Source of the DNA: Bradyrhizobium sp.
GTDB taxonomy: Bacteria; Pseudomonadota; Alphaproteobacteria; Rhizobiales; Xanthobacteraceae
Direction of reading: 5' to 3'
NCBI GenBank assembly: GCA_019243075.1
Contig: JAFAUV010000083.1
Location: forward strand, 1 to 8,007
DNA length: 8,007 nucleotides
The position numbers and the translations under genes were made by a program. The first letter of the stretch is position 1. Each line of letters starts with the position of its first letter. Shown here one piece after another: positions 1 to 6,461 of this stretch. The notes beneath the pieces were generated by a model, which ran no database searches, was not told where the DNA came from, and worked only from the letters and a program-made list of their open reading frames with translations.

Positions 1-1451
1 CCGATGCCGTCGCCGCGCGGGTAGCGCAGCGCGGACGGCCGGTCGCTGATCGCCACCTGGGTGGCAACCATGTGGACGAGCTCCGCCTCGTCGGCGGCCG
101 CCATCAGGACGAACCCCGGCAAGCAGCCCAGATAGGCCACGTCGAAGGCGCCCGCGTGGGTCGGCCCGTCGGCCCCGACGAGGCCGGCGCGATCCATGGC
201 GAACCGCACCGGGAGGCGCTGGATCGCGACGTCGTGCACCACCTGGTCATAGGCGCGCTGCAGGAAGGTCGAGTAGATGACCGCAAAGGGCTTGAAGCCT
301 TCGGTCGCCAGGCCGGCCGCAAAGGTGACGGCGTGCTGCTCCGCGATCCCGACGTCGAAGGTCCGGTGCGGAAACTCGTTCCCGAACAGATCGAGCCCCG
401 TGCCCGAAGGCATCGCCGCCGTGATGGCGACGATCTTGTCGTCCTTGCGCGCCTCCTTGATCAGGCTCTGCGCGAACACCTTCGTATAGGACGGGGCGTT
501 GGACTTCGATTTCGCCTGCGCCCCGGTGGTGACGTCGAACTTCACCACGCCATGATATTTGTCGGCGGAGGTTTCGGCCGGGGCGTAGCCCTTGCCCTTC
601 TGGGTCACGACATGGACCAGGATCGGGCCGTTCTTCGCGCCGCGCACGTTTCGCAGCACCGGCAGCAGGTGGTCGAGATTGTGTCCGTCGATCGGGCCGA
701 CGTAGAAGAACCCGAGCTCCTCGAACAAGGTGCCGCCGGTGACGAGCCCGCGCGCGTATTCCTCGGCGCGCACCGCGCGCTCCTCGAAGAATTTCGGCAG
801 GCGGTGCGCGAGCTGCTTGGCGATCTCGCGGATCGAGCGATAGGTGCGGCTCGAGATCAGCCGCGCCAGGTAGGCCGACATGGCGCCGACCGGCGGCGCG
901 ATCGACATGTCGTTGTCGTTGAGGATCACGATCAGGCGCGAGTTCATCGCGCCGGCATTGTTCATGGCCTCATAGGCCATGCCGGCCGACATCGCGCCGT
1001 CGCCGATCACGGCGATGACGTTGTTCTTGCCGCCGGAAAGATCACGGGCCACGGCCATGCCGAGGCCGGCCGAGATCGAGGTCGAGGAATGCGCGGCGCC
1101 GAACGGATCGTAGTCGCTCTCGCTGCGCTTGGTGAAACCGGAGAGCCCGCCGCCGGTGCGCAGCGTGCGGATGCGGTCGCGGCGCCCGGTCAGGATCTTG
1201 TGCGGATAGGCCTGGTGGCCGACGTCCCAGATCAGGCGGTCGCGCGGGGTATCGAAGATGTAATGGATGGCGGTGGTGAGTTCCACGACGCCGAGCCCGG
1301 CGCCGAAATGGCCGCCGGTGACCGAAACCGCGTCGATGGTTTCCTGGCGCAACTCGTCGGCAACCTGCCGGACCTGATCGATCTTCAGCCGGCGCAAATC
1401 CTCCGGCGTCTTGATGGTGTCGAGAAGCGGGGTTCTGCTGAATGTGGTCAC
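1..1451 (-). CDS. dxs: 1-deoxy-D-xylulose-5-phosphate synthase, C-terminus cut by window edge
   Basis: DXS is a cytosolic thiamine-diphosphate (TPP) enzyme. It condenses pyruvate with glyceraldehyde 3-phosphate to give 1-deoxy-D-xylulose 5-phosphate, the entry step of the MEP isoprenoid pathway. I read 483 residues; about 150 C-terminal residues, mostly the third domain, lie outside. Visible landmarks are TGGHFGAGLG with His48, the TPP/metal motif GDGAMSAG (Asp151) through LNDND (Asn180), DVGIAEQHAVT with catalytic Glu371, and Tyr393, Arg399, Asp428 and His432. These match E. coli DXS active-site positions with a constant offset of +1. The start is GTG at 1451-1449, giving V/M-TTFSRTPLLDTIKTP, the N-terminus I recall for Bradyrhizobium DXS. 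GGA lies 8 nt upstream, and the nearby ATG is out of frame and runs into TGA. A 378-bp gap upstream holds a CRP-like palindrome. The long plus-strand ORF opposite is a GC-rich shadow. Confidence 0.97.
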   Translation of the reverse strand, partial: MTTFSRTPLLDTIKTPEDLRRLKIDQVRQVADELRQETIDAVSVTGGHFGAGLGVVELTTAIHYIFDTPRDRLIWDVGHQAYPHKILTGRRDRIRTLRTGGGLSGFTKRSESDYDPFGAAHSSTSISAGLGMAVARDLSGGKNNVIAVIGDGAMSAGMAYEAMNNAGAMNSRLIVILNDNDMSIAPPVGAMSAYLARLISSRTYRSIREIAKQLAHRLPKFFEERAVRAEEYARGLVTGGTLFEELGFFYVGPIDGHNLDHLLPVLRNVRGAKNGPILVHVVTQKGKGYAPAETSADKYHGVVKFDVTTGAQAKSKSNAPSYTKVFAQSLIKEARKDDKIVAITAAMPSGTGLDLFGNEFPHRTFDVGIAEQHAVTFAAGLATEGFKPFAVIYSTFLQRAYDQVVHDVAIQRLPVRFAMDRAGLVGADGPTHAGAFDVAYLGCLPGFVLMAAADEAELVHMVATQVAISDRPSALRYPRGDGI

Positions 1452-1829
1452 GGCATAATTCCAGTTTGGCGAGCGGGGACTTTCGTTCCAGCCCGAGATG
1501 GGTTGCACAGCTTCCGGCGCCGCGACCCGCCTTTGGTTTTTCCAGGATTTCCCTTGGCTTTCCTTGGGCACCCCGGGGTTGGTCGCGCGGGCCGAAACCC
1601 GGTTTCAAAGCTTAGATGCGCTCCCGATCGATCAGTGTGATGTTAGTCACATTCTGCGGCCACTGCCCGTCCCCGGCCACTTTCACGAGCTTGTGCAGGT
1701 ACTTGGCGCCGTCCCAAAGCTGTCCGGCGGGCCGCCTTCAAAAGCCCAAAGTCTGCGAAGCTTTACACCAAACCAACTCCCAAAGCCAACCCGCGCGGCT
1801 ACCCCGGGCCGATGCGACGGGCGATGAAG
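1452..1829. other. Intergenic region upstream of dxs
   Basis: This 378-bp stretch separates the hydrolase stop codon from the dxs start. I see no convincing gene. A plus-strand ORF of 109 codons (1498-1827) fits inside it, but its translation matches no family I know. It has short inverted repeats: ACCCCGGGGT at 1570-1579 and GAAACC-C-GGTTTC at 1594-1606. It also has a TGTGA-N6-TCACA palindrome at 1636-1651. No hairpin followed by a T-run is visible on the minus strand, so I cannot place a rho-independent terminator for the hydrolase gene. No good -35/-10 pair for dxs stands out. Its length suggests dxs has its own promoter and regulation. Confidence 0.6.
1636..1651. promoter_or_regulatory. 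CRP/FNR-family operator-like palindrome
   Basis: The sequence TGTGATGTTAGTCACA is a perfect inverted repeat of TGTGA and TCACA with a 6-bp centre, identical in both arms to the E. coli CRP consensus. It lies 184 nt upstream of the dxs GTG start and about 180 nt downstream of the hydrolase stop, so dxs is the only obvious target. Rhizobial genomes encode many CRP/FNR-type regulators. The FixK/FNR half-site (TTGAT) is not what is seen here. Binding, the regulator involved and the sign of regulation are all inferred, and no confident promoter anchors the site. Confidence 0.4.
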
Positions 1830-3128
1830 TTAACTTCCGGCGCATGCGGTGGGTTCCTGTCCGCCTATTTGGGCGGCAACGGTTCCATAGATGGGAACGG
1901 ATTCGAGCTCTTTCCAGCCGCGTTCGCGCAAAGTCGCATCGCGGCTCGCAATCGCAAGCGCCGCCTCCAGATGCACCATTCGCTCGCGCAGGGATAGCGG
2001 ACCGCAGACGATCATGAAGAACTCGTAGCCATGCGGCACCTCGTTCGCCATCACGAACTGGAAGTGCACGCGGAAGAACTTCCAGCGGAACCGATTGTAG
2101 TGCTCGGGCAGGATCATCTCGCGGAAGCGGATCGGCACGATGGTCGGATTGCGCCTGTCGGCGCCGACATCGATGCCGTGGCTCTCGATCGGGTCGAGAT
2201 CGAAGAAATTCATCACGTCCTTGCGCGCCTGACAGTCGATCCAGTCGATCGAAGGCTCGACCGCAAGCTCGCGCAAGTGCTCGCGGAAGCCGGAAGCGGC
2301 CTTTTGGAAGCCGACAATCGGATAATTGCCGCCGAGGGTGAGCAGCATCAGACGCGGACCATGCTTGCCGAGCCCGGGATCGAGCTTCAGCGCACGTGCC
2401 ATGATTTCGGTGCCGAGGAAGGACCCGGAGGAATGCCCGACCAGCACGATCTCATCGGCCTCGCTGGAACGCGCCACCTCGCACAGATGCTGCGCAAAAC
2501 CGTCGAGCCGCTCGTCCCATTCCGGGCGCTCGCCATGGGAGAACTCCCAGGTCCAGATCGTGTCGCACATCAGGTAGAGCACATAGGTGCGCTTCTCCGT
2601 GTATTTCAGCACGGTCCAGAGCGCGGCGAGGAAGAACAGGGCGGCTGCCGCGATGCCGAGCGGCGCGGGCACGCCGGCCGCCTCCAGTCCCCTGCGGACC
2701 ACGGAAGCGGCGAGCGCAACGATGGCAAACTCGCACCAGAACGCGATATGCGGAACGGTCATGAAGGTCAGGAACCGCCAGTTCGCCTTCATGAACCGAA
2801 ACAGGGTGCCCCGGAAGATCAGGCGCAGATATATCCAGATCGTGTAGGAGACGATGCGCCAGATCGGAAGCGAGAGGTCGCGCTGGATGAAATCCTCAAA
2901 GCGCAGGAAGTCGTAGGTCGTGTGCGTCTGCCAGTCGGGGCCTTGGGTCGCGATGGTCCAGGATGCGATCCGGCCTTCGCCGTCCTTCTCGGGGCGGCCG
3001 ATCCTGGCCGAGAGGCCGTACAGCTTCTCGAACTTGCGCAGCTCGGTGCGGAACATGCGGTAATATTGCGCGAGCCCGCGCGGATCGTAGCCCTGCACAT
3101 AGATGACGTGACGATTCTGCACGCGCAC
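1830..3128 (-). CDS. Uncharacterised membrane-anchored alpha/beta-hydrolase-like protein
   Basis: This is a 432-residue protein that I do not recognise as any named enzyme. The N-terminus HVIYVQGYDPRG (residues 7-18) resembles the first strand and oxyanion-hole segment of alpha/beta hydrolases, which is usually VHGY/F. Residues 228-237 (VLVGHSSGSF) carry the GxSxG nucleophile elbow, with Ser233 as likely nucleophile. WIDCQARKD...FFDLDPI (296-314) resembles a lipase acid loop, with Asp312 as candidate acid. His366 in PHGYEF is the candidate base. Two hydrophobic segments (about 125-144 and 156-175), and perhaps a third near 90-106, lie between the first strand and the elbow, so the hydrolase fold appears to carry a membrane-anchoring insert. 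No signal peptide is seen. The start is GTG at 3128-3126; an in-frame TAG lies three codons upstream, so no longer protein is possible. There is no clear Shine-Dalgarno. Lipase, esterase or thioesterase activity is possible; the substrate is unknown. Confidence 0.8.
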   Translation of the reverse strand: MRVQNRHVIYVQGYDPRGLAQYYRMFRTELRKFEKLYGLSARIGRPEKDGEGRIASWTIATQGPDWQTHTTYDFLRFEDFIQRDLSLPIWRIVSYTIWIYLRLIFRGTLFRFMKANWRFLTFMTVPHIAFWCEFAIVALAASVVRRGLEAAGVPAPLGIAAAALFFLAALWTVLKYTEKRTYVLYLMCDTIWTWEFSHGERPEWDERLDGFAQHLCEVARSSEADEIVLVGHSSGSFLGTEIMARALKLDPGLGKHGPRLMLLTLGGNYPIVGFQKAASGFREHLRELAVEPSIDWIDCQARKDVMNFFDLDPIESHGIDVGADRRNPTIVPIRFREMILPEHYNRFRWKFFRVHFQFVMANEVPHGYEFFMIVCGPLSLRERMVHLEAALAIASRDATLRERGWKELESVPIYGTVAAQIGGQEPTACAGS

Positions 3129-3136
3129 TGCAATGG

Positions 3137-3164
3137 ACTATAACAGCCCAACGCAGCCGCCAAG
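3137..3164 (-). promoter_or_regulatory. Candidate promoter of the hydrolase gene (leaderless start?)
   Basis: Read on the minus strand, CTTGGC (3164-3159) is followed after 16 nt by TATAGT (3142-3137). The -35 differs at one base from the alphaproteobacterial CTTGAC form, and the -10 is close to TATAAT. Only 8 nt separate the -10 from the GTG start at 3128, so a transcript starting at the usual distance would begin at or almost at the start codon. This fits the absence of a ribosome-binding site. The match is modest and could be chance. Confidence 0.35.
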
Positions 3165-3258
3165 CGCTATTTCGGGCGAGCCGACAACATGAAATTCCGC
3201 TAATCTTCTCTGAAGGTTGAGGCGCTCTGTCGAGGCGCTCCGGCGACGCGCGCCTGGG

Positions 3259-3510
3259 CTATTGCACGTCAAGCGGGGCGACGCCGGCGGCCGCCCCGCT
3301 CGCGTCCGTCGTGATCTTCTCTACCCGCGCCTCCGCCTGACGCAGCAATTCCTCGCAGCGGCGCTTCAAGGCCTCCCCGCGCTCGTAGATCGCAACCGAT
3401 TCCTCCAGCGGCACCTTGCCGTCCTCGAGCCGCTTCACGATCGTCTCGAGTTCTTCGATCGCGCGCTCGAAGGAGAGCTTTTTCACGTCCACGGAAGCGT
3501 TCTCGGCCAT
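3259..3510 (-). CDS. xseB: Exodeoxyribonuclease VII small subunit
   Basis: XseB is the small subunit of exonuclease VII. Several copies associate with the large subunit XseA, and the complex degrades single-stranded DNA from both ends in repair and recombination. The 83-residue product has the family core KKLSFERAIEELE, IVKRLEDGKVPLEES, IYERGEALKRRCEELL and ARVEKI. It is essentially an alpha-helical coiled hairpin ending in a short low-complexity Gly/Ala tail. Two ATGs lie close together. The one at 3510 (MAENAS) has AGGGA 7 nt upstream and matches the usual rhizobial N-terminus. The ATG at 3516 would add Met-Ser and has AGGA 9 nt upstream, so it cannot be excluded. The gene lies 79 nt after the HDAC-like gene, and xseA is not in the window. 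In many alphaproteobacteria xseB is next to dxs; here the hydrolase gene lies between them. Confidence 0.95.
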   Translation of the reverse strand: MAENASVDVKKLSFERAIEELETIVKRLEDGKVPLEESVAIYERGEALKRRCEELLRQAEARVEKITTDASGAAAGVAPLDVQ

Positions 3511-3517
3511 GCTCATG

Positions 3518-3522
3518 TCCCT
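3518..3522 (-). promoter_or_regulatory. Ribosome-binding site deciding the xseB start
   Basis: On the minus strand this reads AGGGA. It lies 7 nt before the ATG at 3510 but only 1 nt before the ATG at 3516, which favours the shorter protein. A second, weaker AGGA at 3526-3529 is 9 nt before the upstream ATG. Confidence 0.45.
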
Positions 3523-3589
3523 GGATCCTATTCGATGCGCGCCGCCAGCTCCAACGTAAGGCCAGCACTGCGGACGGATTGTGGCGCGC

Positions 3590-4531
3590 TCAGGGCTTTG
3601 GGGTGGTACCCATCAGCGCCGTCACATGGGCGGCGACCGATTCCTGCAGGCCCTGCAGGTCATAGCCGCCTTCCAGCACCGAAACAACTCTGCCCTGTGC
3701 GCTCTGGTCGGCGATATCCATCAGCTTTTTCGTCGCCCAGCCGAAATCCTCGCCGCGCAGATTGATGGAGGCGAGGGGATCGCGGGTATGGGCGTCGAAG
3801 CCGGCAGAGATGATGACGAGCTCGGGGGCGAATTTCGCGAGCTGCGGCAGCAACGCATTCGCGAACGCGCTGCGGAATTGCGCGCTGCCGTCCTCGGGTT
3901 TGAGCGGCGCGTTGACGATGGTGTCGTGCTCGCCGCGCTCGCCGCGCGCGCCGGTGCCGGGAAACAGCGGCATCTGGTGGGTCGAGCAATACATCACGGT
4001 CTTGTCGGACCAGAAAATATCCTGGGTGCCGTTGCCGTGATGCACGTCGAAATCGATCACCGCGGCGCGCCCGATGCCGTATTTGCGCTGCGCATGGCGC
4101 GCGGCGATCGCGGCATTGTCGAAGAAGCAGAAGCCCATCGGCGTCGACTTCTCGGCGTGGTGGCCGGGCGGGCGCACCGCGACAAAGGCGTTGTTGTGCT
4201 TGCCGGTCATGATCGCATCGGTCGCGGCGACCGCGCCGCCGACGCCGCGCATCACGGCCTCCCAGGTGCCCGGCGACATCGACGTGTCGCCGTCGATATA
4301 GACGAGGCCGCTTGTCGGCGCGACGTGACGGAGCTCGGTGATGTAATGCTCGCCATGGCAGAGCGCGACGGAATCGAGATCGCCCTCCGGCGCTTCGCCG
4401 CGAACCAGCGCATTGAACCGCTCCTCGCCGAGCACCTGGCCGATCGCGCGCAGCCGATCGGGCCGTTCGGGATGGCCGGGCGGGGTGAGATGGTCGAGGC
4501 AGGCGGGATGCGTGAGCAGAAGCGTGGACAT
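3590..4531 (-). CDS. Class II histone deacetylase-like zinc amidohydrolase
   Basis: This 313-residue protein belongs to the arginase/deacetylase fold: bacterial HDAC-like enzymes and acetylpolyamine amidohydrolases, which remove acetyl groups from lysine or polyamine amides using zinc. Family landmarks appear in order. HPERPDRL is at 20-27. RPPGHHAE (120-127) has the general-base pair His124/His125. FCFFDNAAIA is at 134-143. DFDVHHGNGTQ (160-170) has zinc ligands Asp162 and His164. SAGFDAH (242-248) has the third ligand Asp246. LEGGYD (286-291) has the transition-state Tyr290. All catalytic positions are present, so it should be active. Length is typical of bacterial members, and no signal peptide or membrane segment is seen, so it is likely cytosolic. 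The ATG at 4531 has AGGA 6 nt upstream, a good start. A repeat copy lies just upstream and xseB follows after 79 nt. The natural substrate cannot be read from the sequence. Confidence 0.93.
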   Translation of the reverse strand: MSTLLLTHPACLDHLTPPGHPERPDRLRAIGQVLGEERFNALVRGEAPEGDLDSVALCHGEHYITELRHVAPTSGLVYIDGDTSMSPGTWEAVMRGVGGAVAATDAIMTGKHNNAFVAVRPPGHHAEKSTPMGFCFFDNAAIAARHAQRKYGIGRAAVIDFDVHHGNGTQDIFWSDKTVMYCSTHQMPLFPGTGARGERGEHDTIVNAPLKPEDGSAQFRSAFANALLPQLAKFAPELVIISAGFDAHTRDPLASINLRGEDFGWATKKLMDIADQSAQGRVVSVLEGGYDLQGLQESVAAHVTALMGTTPKP

Positions 4532-4609
4532 GAAGGATCCTGGCGCGTAGGCCGCGCAAGCGACGAGCCGCTAATCTAGGCGGTTCCGGAGCGATGTGAA
4601 AGGGGGCCA

Positions 4610-4646
4610 CCTCGTCCCGCAAGCGGGGCGAGGCGAAGCGAGTTCG
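4610..4646 (+). repeat. REP-like hairpin repeat, copy 1
   Basis: An 11-bp inverted repeat, CCTCGTCCCGC-AA-GCGGGGCGAGG (4610-4633), has one T/G wobble. It is followed by CGAAGCGAGTTCG, which can form a second small hairpin. The whole 37-nt unit matches copy 2 at 6391-6427 at 31 of 37 positions in the same orientation. It lies 16 nt past the 5'-nucleotidase stop codon and before the HDAC-like gene. On the minus strand the stem is followed by TGGCCCCCTTT, so it may weakly terminate or stabilise the 5'-nucleotidase mRNA. Similar GC-rich palindromes are scattered between genes in Bradyrhizobium genomes, from memory. Confidence 0.7.
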
Positions 4647-4662
4647 TGCCGCGGCCGCGGGC

Positions 4663-6315
4663 TCAATTCGTTCGTGTGATCCGCGTCGGCGGCGCCACCT
4701 CCACCGGGCTGTGGGCCTGGAAGTAGGCGAACAGCGCGTCGACGTCGTAGATGCCGAATTGCGCGTTGCTGCCGTTCTTGAATGCCGTGAAGCCGTCGCC
4801 GCCCGCGGAGAGATAATTGTTGATGGTGATGCGATAGGTCTTTTCGGGATCGATCGCCACCCCGTTCAATTTCAACGATGTCGCATCGATATGGCCGCCG
4901 AAGGGTCTGGAAGCATCCCAGGCATAGCTCAATCCCCTGGAGACCTGCAGGATGCGCGTGATGTTCGGGTCGCGCCATTGCTGCTCCAGCGCGGCCTTGA
5001 GCTGCGCACCCGTCAGGTTCAGCGTCACGAGCTGGTTGCGGAACGGCTGGCTCGCAAACACATCGGCATAGCTCACCGCGCCGTCGGCCTTCTTCGTGAT
5101 GTCGGTGCGGATGCCGCCGGGATTGGTCATGGCGATGACGGCGCCGCCGTCCTTCTCGCTTTGCGTGGCGGCGAGCTGCGCGTCGGCGATGACATCGCCG
5201 AGCACGCTCTCGCCGGTCAGGTTCGGCACATGCGACAGCGTGGCCGTGACGCTGCCTGCAGGGCGATCGGCGAGCGGAGCGGCGAGCTTGTCGTAGGAAG
5301 AGAGCAGCGCGTTCTGCTCGGGATCGGCCGCAATCGTGGTGCGGACGATGACATTGTCCGCGTGAGCGCCGACCACGTCGCGCGTCGAGGGATCGAGCTT
5401 GACGTCGATCGCCGTGACGAGCGTGCCATATTTGTCGCCGGAGGTCACGACCCTGCCGTCGATGTTGCAGACATAGGCGTGGTGGGTATGGCCGCTGATC
5501 ACGATGTCGACCGCCTTGTCGAGCTTCCTGACGATCTCGACGATCGGCCCCGCGATATCGGGGCACTCGTTATAATCGCCGGTCGGCAGGCCGCCTTCGT
5601 GGATCAGCACCACGATGGCCTCGACCCCCTTGGCCTTCAATTCCGGCACCAGCGCGTTCACCGTCTCGGCCTCGTCGCGGAATTCGAGCCCGGCCACGCC
5701 CGCGGGCGAGACGATCGTGGAGGTGCCCTTCAGCGTCAGCCCGATGAAGGCGACGGGAATGCCGTCGAAAGTCTTGATCTCATAGGGAGGGAACAGCGTC
5801 TTGCCGGTGTCCTTCAGGACCGTCGAGGCGCCGAGATAGTGAAATTTCGCGCCGGCGAACGGATGCGGGCCCTGGCATCCATCGAGCGGATGACAGCCGC
5901 CATTCTGCATGCGGAGCAGTTCGTCCTTGCCCTCGTCGAATTCGTGGTTGCCGACGGCAGAAATCTCGAGACCCATGGTCGACAGCGCTTCGATGGTCGG
6001 CTCGTCATGGAACATCGCCGACAGGAACGGGCTCGCCCCGATGAGATCGCCGGCCGCCACGAAGATGTTGTTCTTGTGCCCTTCGCGAAGCTGCTTCAGC
6101 AGGGTTGCCATGTGCTCTGAGCCGCCGGCCGGCACCAGAATCTTCTTGTCCTTGTCATTGGGATCGGAAATCCGGATGCCGGGCGAGGGGCGCAAATAGC
6201 CGTGAAAATCGTTGATCGCGAGAATGCGCAGATCGACGGGAGCGGGCGACTGGGCGAAGGCGGGCGCGGCGGAGAGCGCGAGCGCGGCGAAGGCGAGACG
6301 AAGCGTGTTTTTCAT
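4663..6315 (-). CDS. Exported 5'-nucleotidase / UDP-sugar hydrolase (UshA family)
   Basis: This 550-residue two-domain metallophosphoesterase probably dephosphorylates nucleotides, and perhaps cleaves UDP-sugars, in the periplasm for phosphate and nucleoside scavenging. Residues 1-21 form a signal peptide (MKNTLR, hydrophobic core, AFA|QS cleavage site) with no lipobox cysteine. The metal-binding motifs of the N-terminal domain follow in order: NDFHG (35-39; Asp36, His38), GD (Asp90), GNHEFD (122-127; Asn123, His124), IHEGG (His239) and GHTHH (275-279; His276, His278). The C-terminal nucleotide-binding domain has NPGGIR (398-403), SQPFRN (422-427) and GGDGF (505-509). Phe425 and Phe509 look like the two stacking phenylalanines of UshA. 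Length equals that of E. coli UshA. The ATG at 6315 has AGGA 8 nt upstream. The gene is flanked by gaps of 146 and 131 bp, each holding a hairpin repeat, so it is probably transcribed alone. Preferred substrate is uncertain. Confidence 0.94.
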   Translation of the reverse strand: MKNTLRLAFAALALSAAPAFAQSPAPVDLRILAINDFHGYLRPSPGIRISDPNDKDKKILVPAGGSEHMATLLKQLREGHKNNIFVAAGDLIGASPFLSAMFHDEPTIEALSTMGLEISAVGNHEFDEGKDELLRMQNGGCHPLDGCQGPHPFAGAKFHYLGASTVLKDTGKTLFPPYEIKTFDGIPVAFIGLTLKGTSTIVSPAGVAGLEFRDEAETVNALVPELKAKGVEAIVVLIHEGGLPTGDYNECPDIAGPIVEIVRKLDKAVDIVISGHTHHAYVCNIDGRVVTSGDKYGTLVTAIDVKLDPSTRDVVGAHADNVIVRTTIAADPEQNALLSSYDKLAAPLADRPAGSVTATLSHVPNLTGESVLGDVIADAQLAATQSEKDGGAVIAMTNPGGIRTDITKKADGAVSYADVFASQPFRNQLVTLNLTGAQLKAALEQQWRDPNITRILQVSRGLSYAWDASRPFGGHIDATSLKLNGVAIDPEKTYRITINNYLSAGGDGFTAFKNGSNAQFGIYDVDALFAYFQAHSPVEVAPPTRITRTN

Positions 6316-6390
6316 GGCTTGATCCTAAATCGCCGGCGCGACGGTTTCACGAAACTTTCCCGCGATCACGGAAGCGGAGTCGGTTTGCTC

Positions 6391-6427
6391 CCTCGCCTCG
6401 CTTGCGGGGCGAGGCGATGCGAATTCG
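6391..6427 (+). repeat. REP-like hairpin repeat, copy 2
   Basis: An inverted repeat, CCTCGCCTCGC-TT-GCGGGGCGAGG (6391-6414), pairs at 10 of 11 positions. It is followed by CGATGCGAATTCG. It is a direct repeat of copy 1 at 4610-4646, in the same orientation with 6 differences. Two of the differences lie in the left arm and two in the 2-nt loop. It lies 34 nt past the FUSC-family stop codon and 75 nt before the 5'-nucleotidase start. No T-run follows the stem on the minus strand, so it is a poor rho-independent terminator. Confidence 0.7.
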
Positions 6428-6461
6428 GGGGTGCACCGATACAAGTAAAACTCGGCACGCC

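Noticed and set aside
72..1640. 522-codon plus-strand ORF opposite dxs
   Set aside because: It overlaps the highly conserved dxs reading frame on the other strand. The translation is Arg/Gly/Asp/Val-rich with no known motifs, as expected for the antisense of a GC-rich gene.
1498..1827. 109-codon plus-strand ORF filling the gap before dxs
   Set aside because: It does not overlap a real gene, but its translation shows no known motif. In GC-rich DNA open frames of this length are common. There is no supporting ribosome-binding site.
2031..3143. 370-codon plus-strand ORF opposite the hydrolase gene
   Set aside because: The minus-strand protein has coherent hydrophobic segments and a GHSSG motif, while the plus-strand translation is low-complexity and charged. 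It is a shadow frame.
3219..3240. Two direct copies of GAGGCGCTC (3219-3227 and 3232-3240)
   Set aside because: Only two 9-bp copies in GC-rich intergenic DNA; too short and too few to call a tandem array or binding-site pair.
3517..3589. GCGCGCC and GGCGCGC complementary segments between the HDAC-like gene and xseB
   Set aside because: The arms are about 40 nt apart with no T-run, so this is unlikely to be a terminator and is probably due to base composition.
3581..4579. 332-codon plus-strand ORF opposite the HDAC-like gene
   Set aside because: The minus strand carries every HDAC-family motif; this frame has none and is antisense composition only.
4711..6120. 469-codon plus-strand ORF opposite the 5'-nucleotidase
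   Set aside because: It lies entirely within a clear UshA-family gene on the other strand, and its translation has no recognisable domain.
6344..6355. GTTTC-AC-GAAAC inverted repeat before the 5'-nucleotidase gene
   Set aside because: The stem is 5 bp with a 2-nt loop, it has no T-run, and it does not match the alphaproteobacterial LexA box (GTTC-N7-GTTC) or any other operator I know.
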